From: Callaeas wilsoni
Taxonomy: Eukaryota; Chordata; Aves; Passeriformes; Callaeidae
Direction of reading: 5' to 3'
Assembly: GCA_013398955.1 (NCBI GenBank)
Contig: VWPU01012146.1
Coordinates: 21,781-85,780 of the forward strand
Length of the DNA stretch: 64,000 bases
Of this stretch, positions 32,904 through 46,700 are shown one piece after another; positions within the stretch are counted from its first letter, which is position 1; each line of letters starts with the position of its first letter. The position numbers were made by a program, and so were the translations under genes. A model generated the notes under the pieces. The model saw nothing but the letters and a program-made list of their open reading frames with translations. It was not told where the DNA came from and ran no database searches.

Positions 32904-32952
32904 ATCAAAGGAGAGTATGCTCAAGATTCAAGATCAAAGGAGAGTATGCTCA
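32904..32952 (+). repeat. Short tandem duplication, 29-base period
   Basis: The 20-base word atcaaaggagagtatgctca occurs at 32,904-32,923 and again, identical, at 32,933-32,952. Confidence 0.85.
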
Positions 32953-33314
32953 GATTGTTTATTTTTGAGTTGGCAATGCTTTGTAACTTGGTAAAACAAG
33001 ACTCAGTTTTCCCATTACTGCAGCTCTGCAAAGTATTACAGAGTCCAGGAAAATCAACTTCAGGTATAGCGGCTTTAGAATTTGGAAAACTCCAGTTATT
33101 GTGAATGCTGCTATGTGTAAATCATTGAAGAATACAGGAGGTACATTGTACTTGTCCTCTTTGTTTGCAGTGCTTTTAATTAGTTTTATAGTACATCATA
33201 TTTACGTTTGTCTGTAAACGGAGAAACTTTCCCCGAGAAAGTGAAAGGCACTTCCAAAGCACACCAAAACTAAAAAAATGCTTCTGTAACAAACTCCACT
33301 TCTCTCTCTGGGGA
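32953..33314. other. Intergenic, no feature recognised
   Basis: Nothing recognised. Confidence 0.5.
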
Positions 33315-33380
33315 GAATCACAGAACTGTAGAATCATTAAGGTTGGAAAAGACATCCAAGATCATCAAGTCCAACCTTTA
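33315..33380 (-). mobile_element. CR1 3' tail fragment, antisense
   Basis: gaatcacagaactgtagaat followed by ggttggaaaagacatccaag and a ...tcatcaagtccaacc end, the antisense CR1 tail. About 65 bases. Confidence 0.75.
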
Positions 33381-36061
33381 ATAAAAGAACAAGTGGCACA
33401 AAGCAGAAGTTACTGAGAGCAGATACTAATTGTATCACTTAATGCTCAACTGGAAGATACTCAGATACAATGAGCAGGGCATCACTATGGAACCCGTTTG
33501 AAACAGAACAGAAATATAATTAATCAGGTCGAATTCACATTTCTTAGACATACAGAGGAGATGACTTAGAAGAATTGCTTATTTTGTGAATTTTGTGCAA
33601 TTTTATTCAGAAACCACTCTTGAACATTAACCATCATTGTTTATGACTCATATTTTGCCATGTAATTTTTAATAGCCTCTGTTCTTGTCTTGTCAACAGC
33701 TTCATTTAGTAGCTTCCTCATTACTTTTCAAATTACAGGAGCAAGTAATTCAATTTAATGAAAGCTACTAGCACTTTGAAGTCAATATTGATGTAAAGCT
33801 GCAGAGGAAAAATAGCTAAATTTAATAAAAGCAGCAGTTTCTAAATTAAGCTCTGTGGCATCTCTGCTTTTAAATTGTGTTATGCTTATTGTAGATGTAA
33901 AATCAAAGATATTTTTCAAGTACACACCTGGATGCCAGCTCTGGAATAAAAAAATTCTGAACAAGGCACAGCAGTGCTGTTTTTTCTGGGTGAAGATTCT
34001 AGATGGGATTTAGTTCATCTGTTAAACTCATATTTTATAATAATGTAATTGCTAGTACAAAAGGCCAAAGCTGCCTGCAGGTAGAATTCACCCCTGTTTA
34101 GACACCAAGCGTAAAGACTGCATTGCTTGCACTACTGGACTTAATAAGCAATACAATCATCTGTGGTCCTTTTATTGTCCCATGAACAAAGGTGAGCAGT
34201 GTTAGCAGAATTCACTTCATTGCAGTCGCTGAACATTTTGATTGGAGAGGACAATCAAACCATGAAACTTTGACTTTGCCTCTTGCCCTTTTTATATTAA
34301 TGAAATATATACTAAAACACCATTGAAATCTTATTCATTCCATAAGAGGAATTAAAGGACTGTTATAAAAATCTCCCTTCATGAATCTACTTTGTCTCTT
34401 CACGTGCTGTGGATAAGGTTAAAAGACATAACAAATATTATGATTCAATACCCGACACTGGACAATTTTACAAAAGCAGTCTTTCACACCGTTTTATGTA
34501 TTTCTTTGACTATAACTAAACAGATTCTAGGGTAGGAAAGAAAAGTTATAAGAAACATATTTTTAAAACTTGTTTAAGTGCCCTCTGTGAGACTTACATT
34601 TATTACTCTGCATACATCTCAGAATAAATCCTTACCTAGTGATTGCTTGCATGCCTGTTTCTATGTCTTTACACAAAAAAACCCCCCAAAGCTAAACCAG
34701 GTTTTTATTTCAAAGCATTTCTTCTTGTTTTTGTATGGGAGACAAGAAAGAATTTAGTTTATGTCATTTCATTTGCCTATTTCAGGAATTTTTATACTAT
34801 CTGTTACCTTGGAGTGTGCCTCTGCCTCTTATTTTGTATTGCTTGTAAGGACTAATAGGTTCCATAGTTAAACCACAGGAATTGTTTTCTTTTCTGTATT
34901 CGGTAAAGATGATTTGTTATACATTTTAAATGACTGTGTGGCAAAATCAATGTATATTTAGATTTGTGCATGAAATTCACCCTTATCTACAAAGGTATGA
35001 GTGTCCAAAGCCACTTACCTTGTATTATCTGTTCTTAGGCTGGTCTTAAGTATTTCATTGGTCTTAGACTAATTTGGTACTGTGATGAATGTTGACATAA
35101 TTCTAAATAATCAATTCCTTTTGTGTATCTACACTCTTTTACATATTCTCTATACAGGGGGATAATGATATTGCCATAACTTTCATTCTTTAATAGGTTT
35201 CTGTGAGGAATATTTATATAGCAAACTGTTCACAGTTTTAACAATGTAATAAACAAAATACTGCAATTAAAAAAAAAGTATTTAAGGATCTGGTGTATTA
35301 CACAGATGTCGTTATTTTCATATTAGAACTTTCTCCACATACATATAATGGAGCTATAATGCAGAGAGTTGTAGTTAGCTATAACTTTTTAGGCAAGTTC
35401 TGGTTTATTTTTTAATTGTCTTAAAATAGTTTTTTATTATTATGGGCATAAAATAATTTTAAAAAACCACAAAACCAACATGTATAGCAGGCCGTACTTT
35501 TCATACCATGTTTGTAAACCTGCTCAGTATCCCCACTAAGAGAAATAATTACTGTGTCAGTTTAAACTTTTGCAGTTACCCATATGGCAACCTATTCATC
35601 TTTACATAATTGGCTTCAGATTGGTATTCATTTTATTTAGCTTCACAAAAGGTATAGAAATTCTGTTGTCCAGAAAGATGTATTGGGCTGTATCATTTTA
35701 TTTCTTTAGACACTCAGAATGAGTATGTGGGGAAAAAAACCCGAATTTAACCTGAAAAAATCTAGATAAATTCAGGAATGCTGTACATGCATGTAACCAA
35801 CTGAAAAGGCACCTGAATAACTCACATGTGTGTTCTTTGAACATTCTTACCAACATTTGAATAAATATGAAAATTTGCAGGACCAGACCTACATAGAGGC
35901 AAGATGTAGAATCACATTTGAATTGCAATAGATACGTAAGCAAAAAGTGCTTAAGAGATTTATCTAAAGTTTGAAGTCTTCTTTACAATTGTCAATTACC
36001 AATTTCCTCTGCCATAAAACAGATGTTGTCAATCAATCATCAGTATCAGTCACTTGGCTCT
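33381..36061. other. Intergenic, no feature recognised
   Basis: AT-rich, with low-complexity patches but no recognised gene or repeat. Confidence 0.5.
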
Positions 36062-36190
36062 CCCCATTCTTGGAAGTGTTCAAGACCAGGCTGGATGGGG
36101 TTTGAGTAACCTGGTGTCCTTGCCCATGGCAGTGAGGGTTGGAACTGGATGATCTTTTAGACCCCACCCAATCCAAACCATTCTATGATT
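36062..36190 (+). mobile_element. CR1 3' tail fragment, sense
   Basis: ttcttggaagtgttcaagac then caggctggatggggtttgag, ending in the CR1 tail ccattctatgatt. About 130 bases. Confidence 0.9.
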
Positions 36191-39100
36191 ATATTTTTCT
36201 ATGTTTTCTAATACACTTAGCCCATACCTTTAACAGCCTCCTTTAGAAAAACTGTTTGGGTATTTTTCCTCTTATTCTTTCTTCTTTATTTTAGCTAACA
36301 GAAGACAATATCTATGTACTGCTCATCATCTATAGGAAACATGACCCACAGAATCAATGATTTCAAAAGTTTAAAAATCCAAATAATTTGCGATTTTTTT
36401 TTTTTAAGATTTGATTCAGTTTTATGTTTGTGTATTGAGTGGAAAGACACAACAAAAAGCAAAAAGAAGGAAAAACATGGATGAAAAAGAGAAGAAGAAA
36501 AAAAAAAGATCAATGACTATGTGAAAAATTGCTTGATGTTCCTAAATCTGAATTTCCTCAAAATTTTCCACATATTACTTTCTGTATCATACTTTAAAAA
36601 TATCTAGCAAGTGTAATTCACAAAAGTATTTTAATAATCATACCTGAGAATATCAGTAATGCTACCTAGTTGTTTTTTTGAGGGCGGGGAGGAGAACTTG
36701 GAGATTAAGAGAAATCAAAAGGTTCTTCAAATTAGATTATTAGCAAATTTTTCATATTACAGTGTGATGCAGGTGGAAAGCAGTGCAGTTAAGACTAGAA
36801 CTACATTTCCTGACTCCCAGTCTATTATGCTCTTCTCCAAATCTTGGCTAGTTTTACATGCTAGTATGAGGCTTTACATCTCTTGCCAGTCACATTTGAT
36901 TGAGTTTCATATTGCCTACCCAGCAATTTCAAGGAGCAGAAAAGTGCCATGATAGTAAAAGGTTTCCTTTCAATCCATCCTTTTCCTATATTTAATCTAT
37001 CTGAAAATACACGAAATTCTTTCTAATTCTTTCTATATAGCTAATACTGTTTGAGACTTTTGTTAAAATTTTTTAAAGAATTTTTTCCAATTAATTCTTT
37101 TAGAAGTGTTTATGTTTTCAAGCATAAAATACCTTCTTTCACTTTTTTAATAACTTAGATGGCATTGTTGCTATAGAGTTAAAGCAGTGAAGCTGATTAT
37201 TTTCAATGGATTCACTTATTTAATTCTCCATGGCAGGTGTGGCAAAGGTATGTGATTGAGAGAGACACAGATTCCTCCCACTTCCTTTCTTGGTCCAGTG
37301 GCACAGTAGTTCAGGCAGAAATTTTCCCAAATGAGTGATCTGCCAAATGTTTCCCCTCTTCAGAAGAATGTGTTGGCAAATCTTGGCTTACTCTATGCTA
37401 ATATGTTCCTGCTTGTTTTACTTCATGGAAAGATCTCCCATTTTTCATGAAAAGGTGTTTGACATGTCCTGTAAGACAGTGCTCTACACTCTATCCAGAG
37501 TGCGACTGATTAGATTTTTTCCAGCTCCCTTACACCAGAACGCCATCTTTCTGAACTGTGTCTCACTAAAAATATTCTGTTCATGCCCCAGACCTACAGA
37601 AAGGCTTTTCTGGCATAAAGGGGAGTTGCATTTAATTGTGGTGGAAGAAACTTGAATCAAACAGATTTGAGAGGCAGATAAGACAGGGACAAAAACTTCC
37701 CAAAGCTGGCATATCTCTGTCAAAGACTAAGGACGTAATGCTGCCTGGAATTACTCAGGAATGTTAAGATAGAAACCTTAGCCTTGTGCATTTTTTCTCA
37801 TGCTAACAGAGGTGTCAGTTACTAGGAAGCACTCTGAGTGAGAATTTAGTAATTTTCAGAACTAAAATTTTCAGTATTATTTCCTAAATTTTAAAACTGA
37901 AATAGAATTATTTGTTAGATTTTTCTTACTTATTTTTGCCTTTTCATAAGTTAGAATCAAAAGCCAGTAAAATGAAAAAGGGCTTCATCAGTGAATCAAG
38001 CAGTATTGTCATACTGTTGATCGTTCTATTGAATAAGGTCTTTATAGACAGCAGGAAAGAGAGTCTGGATGACATTCGAAATAATTAAAACTTTTACTAT
38101 TTTCTCAGTTGATCAGGTTTGGGAACTAGCAGATTTAAAATAACTGCAGACTGCCTTTGCTTTTCACATCTATATATACAGGGAGAACAAATAGTTGTGC
38201 CATTTGAAACCACTGTTTGTCTTCTTCAGTCATCTGGCAAATTCCCTTCTAAACTGAGCTGATACGGTGGCTTCAGTCTATCCCATTGTCTGCATTTTTC
38301 CATTCAGGATCTCCTCTAATTTATGACACCATTTAGTAACCAGTCTCTATTATGAACAATAATCTTACTGTGTGCTGCCAACTGTATACAAAGTCTTACA
38401 CAAGCTGTGGGCTGTCATTACTACATAACTACATGCCTTCCATTAGTCATTCTATTCCCATTCAGGGAATAATCATCTATATTAAAAACTTGCACCTTTT
38501 AGACCAGAAGGCTATCAATGGTTTTTACTGCTTAATTTCTTGATCACTTTATCCTGCCAGATATGTGAAAATATTTACTACACAGAAATGCTGGACTAAA
38601 ACCGTGCACTCTATCAGGTTAAATGGGTGTGGTGCATTATGCTACCAAGGATGTTGTGCTTATGCTTAAAAGTGTTTAGCACCTCCAGTTTAGGGAAACA
38701 GGGTCAAACACAGCACTTTCTAATTTAAAGAAACTGCAAAAGTCAGTAAAGATATAATAGTTTGTAACCTCTGAATATATTGCATAATTTGTCTCATTAG
38801 AAGAATTGGGGCGCATCTAGATCAGTGTTGCTTTCTGCCATATTATATATTATCATACATTATATATTATATGCCATATATCATGTTTTATATACATATA
38901 TATGCATTTAATTTTCAAGTAAATATTAATTTTAAAAAAATCCCAAAGTTAGAAACTAATCCAAAGGTAGAAACTCAATGATAGTTGAAAAAAATATGGA
39001 TGCTTTCTTGAGAAAAATATTTTTTGTGTTGAATGATTGCAAATGGCCTTCATATCCAGACCTGTCCAACTGAATTTGAAGAGCTGGAAAAAGCTGAGCA

Positions 39101-39920
39101 TTCACTATTTTCATTAAGAAAGACATGAAACAGCAATTGGATTCTGTATCATTCTGTTTGTCCTTACTTTGTGAAGGAAGACCTTAGGCACAAACCAGAT
39201 AATCCTTATACAATGGCATATTGGATTAAATTAAACTGACACAAATTTAAGTGTCTAAATGGAGACTTCTGCATACATGCCAGGTCCCTCTACGAGCATT
39301 AAAGAACTCATCAACATGTTTAATAAAGCCACAAAAGAGGTGTAGGTCACCCCATGTGCACACCTACTGCCTTGTTCTCAAGTAGTCATTCACTTTTGGT
39401 GACACTTAGGATACTTTGGGCTTCCTGAGTATCCTGAAGAGGAGGTGGACAGTCTTCCATAACTCCTGTGTCTAATCTACCACTAATCCACCACTATTTT
39501 TATTGTAACATATTATATAGACTATAGAAGTATTATATGCTTGTTATATACCAAACGGTATATGCTGCTAAAAGGCTGTACTATTTTTACAGGTGTAGCT
39601 ACTCTGTGGCCAGGTCATGGGCTCTAGCATTGCTCTTCCTAACAGTTGACAGGACCTTTTTAGACACTGTCTTGGCAAAATATTGGGAAAATAATTGCCC
39701 AGAGGTTATTCCCAAAGAGAAGTGAGGTCTTTTGAGAGGAAAGACATACAGATTTAGAAAACATAGGAAAGTATTTGTACTCAGGCTGAGTTGTGCAGCA
39801 TGCCCTCAGTGCTAGAGAATTAAACCTGGGTCCATTTTTAGTTTACTAAGGAAAATGTTGCATTTGTGTCTCATGCCCTTGAAGTCAGATTTAGATGCTC
39901 ATTTTGGATGATCTAATGTT
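36191..39920. other. Intergenic, no feature recognised
   Basis: AT-rich, with a TATA-word patch at 38,842-38,912. Open frames of 97 codons (36,659-36,952) and 106 codons (37,335-37,655) show no family features. Confidence 0.5.
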
Positions 39921-39990
39921 ATCATAGAATCAATTTCAGAATAATTAGGCTGGAAAAGACCTCTGAAATCGAGTCCAACCTTGATGTCAC
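39921..39990 (-). mobile_element. CR1 3' tail fragment, antisense
   Basis: atcatagaatcaatttcaga, then ggctggaaaagacctctgaa and gagtccaacc, an antisense CR1 tail of about 70 bases. Confidence 0.75.
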
Positions 39991-42900
39991 CTTCTTCTAG
40001 TTATTTTAGGTTATTAAGTGAAAAGCATTGAACTGACGTGGAGGAAAATCCTTGTAATGTATCAGCATATCTATATTGCTGTCCAGAGGAAGGACCAGTC
40101 ATCTACTAGAGGGTTTTGGGATAAAAATTTATCCATGTGTACTGAAAACCATTAATGCCCTAAAAGAAAATTTTGTACTTCTGCCAGCTTCCATATGAAA
40201 AACCTGTCTGGAGCTTTTAGATGCTTTAGGATTTCTGAACTGCCATAAACAAGCATAACAGGATAAGTATCTAGCTTTAAGTACCTGAACTTTTTTTTTT
40301 TTTTTAAATATGAGAAAAACAGTATCTTGATATCAGCATTTGGTATCTTCTAGGTTTGAAAGTTTGAACATAAGAAAATTTCATCTGAGCCTTCCTTTTG
40401 CTTTCTTTCACTGAAAGAATTGAGTGATTATTGTATATAACACAAAGAACTTACCTGGAGCTTTTGCCAAGATAAAATTCTAGGAAGTGCATGTTGATTT
40501 TGCATTTTACAAATCATCCTGACAGCAACCTAGTCAAGGTATCAATGTCATTGATACAATGACATAGGCATTTTAATTCAGATATTCTGCCACTTAGCTA
40601 TTTCTCTGAAGACTGGACCTATTGCTAATGCATTTAGGGCTGTCTGAAGAGAGCCTAGGAGTAATACTGCAAAAACCCCCCAGTGAATTACATTATTTCT
40701 AAACAAGAAATCTGGCTAGGGACACAAGCATACTTTTTCATGGAAATAATTTTAGTCTTACTCTTTGTAAACAGTTAAGACATTCAAGCATTTTGACCAA
40801 GGACTTCTATCAATCGCAGCTTCACCCTTCACGCTCTATTGGTCATGAATTATCATACAATCCAAATTTTAGCTAAAAATGCAATAAATATAATACGAAT
40901 TTTGGTTGTTTACTTGTATCTTATTGCCTTAGACTAACCTTCACAGCCTTCATAAATTCACCATATAGATTAACTACATGAAGCAGCTTTTCTGTTGCCA
41001 TTTTACAGACATGGCATTCTGGGTATTGTGCTGTACTTCCAGCAGAAAGTCTAGTTGGCATTTGAGAATATTTTCATAACTCCCTCGGAGAAGCTGGCTT
41101 TCATCAAACCTACACTAATCTCTTTTAGGGACTTTTAATTATCTCTCTCCCAATACATTGGATGAATGGGTTATTTGCAACAATGTTTAAGCAGTTATAG
41201 TGAAATATTACAATTCCTAGTAATTAATTGAAATGTGCCCCAGGTCTAGGTAATTTTACAAGAGAATAGGAATTAAGCTGAAACAGATAGAGTTTTAGCC
41301 AGTTACTTTGAACTGTCCAAAAAAAGCAGACATCCTGAATGAAATTCCAGCATTACAAATAGCTAGATCATATCTAATTATTAATTCAATGAGTGCGCTA
41401 GGTGTATTACTGTCTGGAGCTGATCTGCGAAAAAAGTTTGTGTGCTTGCTGGAAGCTTTGTTTTGTAACCTGTGATGTAGTGCCAGGCCTTGGCACGGAC
41501 GTGTGGCCCTGAAGCAGGCATGCTGATGTGTTTGTATACCTATGAGAGCAGATAGTCCCAGACAGAGACAGCTCTAACTCTGTGAATACATTTTAATAAG
41601 GGTTTATTTCATGTTAACTCTGGTCAGTGACTTCAGCAATGAGAAGTATGTGTGTAATTCAGTGTCCATTCTTTATTGTTTCTTCTTTATTTAAATAAAT
41701 AAGTAAAATACTTGCTGAAGTTTATAAATCTTCTACCTAAAGCAGGAAGATATAAATATACTTGTCTCTGGTTTGTAAATAAAAAGCCTGAGCATCACAT
41801 CTTGTTTTACATCACTTCAGAGAATAATCATTCTCTTTGGAAAGAAATAAGACATTCTATTTATATGTATTGTATATTCTATTTCCAATTCCATTCCTCA
41901 AAATGTTAATATTCACTGCCTATCAGGAAGTATCACTAAGAAATTAAGTAATGCTACTGTAACAAGCTGCTAAGGCTTAATTTCTTGAAAATATTTGTAT
42001 GACAGGTCCTTAGGCAAGTCTTTAACTTCTATTGTTTCAGTTGGAAATAGGAACTGTGTATAGGTGTTAGACCTCTAAACATCATTGAGGTTGAAGGCCT
42101 TGTCTAATTTATCTAGCAAGCTCATTTCAGACTCTGGACATGTATTTTATTCCTAGCACATGAGTTAATCACTACAACTGCTTTCCAGAGCAAATACTGA
42201 AAACCAGCTGCATGTAAAAAAAATCACCTGCATCCCTAGAGCATATGAAATGTGCATCATGCTTTCTCACAGATATTTTAAGAGGATCATTCTCAAATGG
42301 CTTTTCCATTCCATTCAAAATTTCTTCTTACAGTCCAGATCCTGTCCCGGAAAACTACTGCCAGAATGATTTTCTGGTGTCAATAAATTAGTGATAATTT
42401 GCCAGAACACACAAGAAATTTCATTTTGGTAGAATCATTTGGGAGCAGCATTTGTAATGTGCTGTTTGTGTAGCAATTAAAGGCCCTGAGGCAATCGAGG
42501 GGAGGGAAGCCAAACAACACAGCCCTGAAAAAGAAAAAAAATACTTGCTTAGAGAAGCCTGTGCACAGTAAGAGCAGAGGGAGTTGAAGCAGAAACATTC
42601 CCTAAGCTGCAGAGACGAACTCTGAGTAGCTTGACACCCAACCTCGTCTCTTTCAGCATGGTGTTAATTAGCAACTCACTTAAGTAAGAATGTACATGCT
42701 AGAAGCATTACATCATCTGAACTTGGCACTGGCTGTTGAGCAAATAGCTGTGAGGACTGGATACTATTTCATTACAATTTCTCTGAGTCCTTTCATAAAA
42801 TTCCAAGCATGGATTTAAGAGAGAAACTAATGGGGTTTTGCCCCTTTCCCCCTCCAAGTTACCTCCTCTCCTCATTAAGAACACTCTTCTAGCATGCATT

Positions 42901-43682
42901 GAGTGTCAAGTGATGAGGCAAATTGTAGCATCTAACTCTGCATGCAAATACCAAATTCTTTCCAATTTTCCTTAAAGCTAACAAAAGACTCCCACTGAAG
43001 CAAATGGGAGTTACATAAGAATCTTACACTCTAAAAGACCAATTATTCTAGACAATGAGCAATCATAAAATTATCATTCAGCACTGTTTATGCACATACT
43101 TGCCTTTAAGCAAGGGCATAAATACCTTTCATTTTGTAACTCATGTAAGCATGTACATTACTTTTAAAACACAGACTTCAACATAACCTTCAAGTTCAAG
43201 ATACTTTGCCACGAATAATATTAATGAGTTTGTCTCCTGCAGACTTTCAAGAAAGAGTTTCTGCTTCAGAGAGGATCTATTGAAACAAAATTGAAAACAT
43301 GAAGCCTTTAGAATAGCTTTGTTTACTCAGTTAAATTGTTCATCCTATGAACATGATCTACTGAGTTTGATAGGAAGCTGAAGAAGAATTCAGGCTGGTA
43401 TAGCATGCCTTTTTTATTTTCTTTCTTTTTTTCCCCCTCACATGAAACTCTTCTTACATTTCTTTTATCAATATAGAAGTTTGCAACTTTGTACTGAGAA
43501 ATCCATAAGGCTCATCTAGCATTTAACAATGATGAAACTAGGAGACATATTTGAAAAGTACTATTTCAAAAGCTCTGAGGAAAAAAAGCATCACATCTGA
43601 CATCTGTGGAACATAAAGTGCTATGATAGAGTTACTCAGGATTCTGCAAGGGGAAGTAATTTTCTGGGAAGTCTATAGTATA
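39991..43682. other. Intergenic, no gene recognised
   Basis: AT-rich. Contains a T-run at 40,291-40,305 and small overlapping inverted repeats at 40,541-40,565. No gene seen. Confidence 0.5.
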
Positions 43683-43703
43683 ATGATGATGATGATGATG
43701 ATG
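43683..43703 (+). repeat. (ATG)n microsatellite
   Basis: Seven perfect ATG units. It gives a run of His codons on the minus strand within a 61-codon open frame that is not a convincing gene. Confidence 0.9.
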
Positions 43704-46700
43704 TGAGGAGCCTATGGGCCTGCTTATTCTTTCTTTCTTTCTTAAGTAAAGAGCAGTTGTGTTCAGAATCCCCATCTGTGCTGGTACTCGGTTAGGAAGT
43801 GAAATGTAACTCTGCAAAGAGATTCAGGTGAATGTGCAAAAATAGTTGGAAAGACTATAGCAGACTGACTCTAGTATTGAATAATGAATGTTTTGGTGTG
43901 GAACTTAGAATAAAAGAGGTATGAAGTATGAGATCTGCATTGGCAGAGATCTAAACTTAAGATTATGAAATATTTTTGCAACTTAATTGCTTGAACCCCC
44001 AAACTATTTCAAATAACTACCCAAAAATTGGTTTAGAATTTTGTAGTTTTTGTTTGCTTATTTCATTCATTTCCTCAGTATAAAAAACTTAAATGATTTA
44101 TTGTTGAAAAAGCAGTCAAAATAAGTTCTTTCTTTGTAGCTCTTGACTGAGCTGAATAAAACTCAGAAACTTTTGATGAACTAGTCTGCTGCTATGGCTC
44201 AGAAGGTATATTCTTTCCAAACAGCAATTTTCAAGCTCTTGTAACTTTCTGGAAAGGTTATTCTCTAGGTTGAAATTCATCATGTTTATTTCAGAGTGCA
44301 GCCATTTCAGAAAGCATTGAGCAGAATGTCATGTGTATGCATATTATCACATTTGAATCTCACACTGCACATTGAAACAAATTACTCCATGCATTTATAT
44401 CAATTTGCAATCAAGAAAGTGGTTTGGGTGTTTTTTCCCCTTGCTGGATTTATCTCTTTTTTAACATTTTAATATTACACATACTCAAAAGAGGCACAGA
44501 ATGCTTTTCCATTTTATGTGCAATTAATCACCACAGTTTTTAAGAGCAAAGGAATTTTGTGCAAATAATATGTTAATGCAACATTAGTCATGAGATTTGT
44601 TGAGAACTTAACAGCACAAGTCAGAAACTTATCAACCAAATTATGACTCCCACAGCTATGTAAAGTTAGCACATTATGCATATATGTGAGACATAAATAA
44701 AAGAAGGTACACTTTATGGAGATATAAAGTGCTATGTATAAACAAGATGATGACTTATTTAAAATTAGAGGTCCTGATGCATCTCTAACTTACCTTGGAT
44801 TAGTTACAGCTGCTTCAGAAACAGCGTAATATGAAAATGTGTGATTTCTATCTGATTACTTTTTCATGATAGTGCACATAATGTGGACTACCCCTAAGAT
44901 ACATACTGCAAACTTCTCTGAAAATGCTACTTGATAGGTTTGTCACCTGATGGATGATAAGTAATAATTTCCTCTGGAAAATATTCTGCCTAATTTTTTT
45001 GGGTATTTTACAATAATTAAAAATTCTGCAAGATTTAGACAAGAAATTTGAACCTTCACTACTTCATCATGTAAAATGACACCAAAAATAAAGTGACATT
45101 TTAATGCCCAATTAAGAAACGTGAGATTAATTAAGATAATGTTTTAGAGTAACCTGCACTTCATTCCTAGGACATCTGTTCCTATATATGCTTTCTCACT
45201 GTTTTTGCTCAAAAACTTGGTAACAGCAGTTGCTGGTTGTGCAAAGAAATTAAATGGACAATTTTTTTGAGAGTTTAATGCATTTTGGGCTCTATATGAG
45301 CCTCAGTGGAGCCTGTGATTAACTATGGCTTAGGCAGAGCTGTCTCCATTGAAGAATGATGTTTCCTTGAGTGCACTTTCAGTTTCAAGGTCAGTAGAAG
45401 CCACAGGAATTAACAACTAAATATATTTTAAGTAGTAATAGTCAAAGTTTTTTTACTGTGCACAATAATGAAAACAACCATAAAAGCTAAAAATACAGTC
45501 AGAGGTTTTCTATTTTACTTCTTTTTCTATTATCTTACTTCGGAAAGGTTATTGATGAAAGTATTTTTCTTTCATAGCCTTGGTTTCTTTAATAAGGTCT
45601 ATAAATGCAGTAATTTTAGGGAAATAATTGGGAAGCTCTTTATCCACGTGATACTTGGTTGCTTAGGACAATGTTGTAATAACATATAGGACATGATCAG
45701 TCTTTATTATTTCTTCCTTAGAGATTATTTGAATGGCACTGAACAGGATTCTTGACCGGTGTTATCGCTGGTTTTTATTTTCACCTTTCAGTTTAGCAGC
45801 AAAAACAGGCCTGAAAGGAAAATCATTTAACCCATCCAGTTTTTGTGGTTGGAATATTTACTAAGTGTCCAACCAACTCTTCTTGGCTTGCTTCAATAGC
45901 ACACCACATCCCCTAGAGCTTTGATCCATTTACTAAACAAATCTGGGTTTGACTGCTTAGCCACCATGGTTAGATAAAACACTTTAATTGTGTGGGTATC
46001 GACTATTTTGAATGTAACTTCCATATGAAAAAGTAAGCAGGATTCTGAAAGCTATAAAATATCAAATTGTAATGGAAAGATACTTAGAGTTACAACTTTT
46101 TTATGGCAATTTGTATTAAATATTAGCAAGGTTTAGCAAAAATTGAATAAATAGTAATTGAAAAAAGAGAAACAGGACACTTTCAGTGTATGTTTCTCTT
46201 CCCAGTTTTCTCAACAACTGTGTGCAAGAGAAGATTTATTAAGTTATAGGTGGGGCTAAAAATATTTTAGCTATGGATTTACAGTTTCGTGATACAAAAT
46301 TCTGAAGAGAGTGTAAACATGCTAACCTGTTTCCGTTAGTTCTGAACGTTAGTTAGTTAGAAGAAAAAATGGAAAAAACAATATTATGAAAGAAAAAGCA
46401 GTCTCAAGGGTGTATTTCCTCTGCCTTTGAAACCATGTAAATAGTGACGCATTTTGATAAAAGTATTTAATTTCTGTATCTTTACCTATGGTGTATCCAT
46501 TCACTCTTGTTTACATGATGCATTTCCAATCATCTGTATGAATTTTTTTTTCCCGTTGATCTATATTATTCTATTTCTTGGTGTCCCCTTCCAAATAGAG
46601 TAGTTATTTGAGTCAGACTTTTAAAAATCAGTGAAGAATTGCAATGTAATCCCTTTCTGTCTTAAACATAGCTGATCTGGGTAGAAAACAGAATTCAGAT

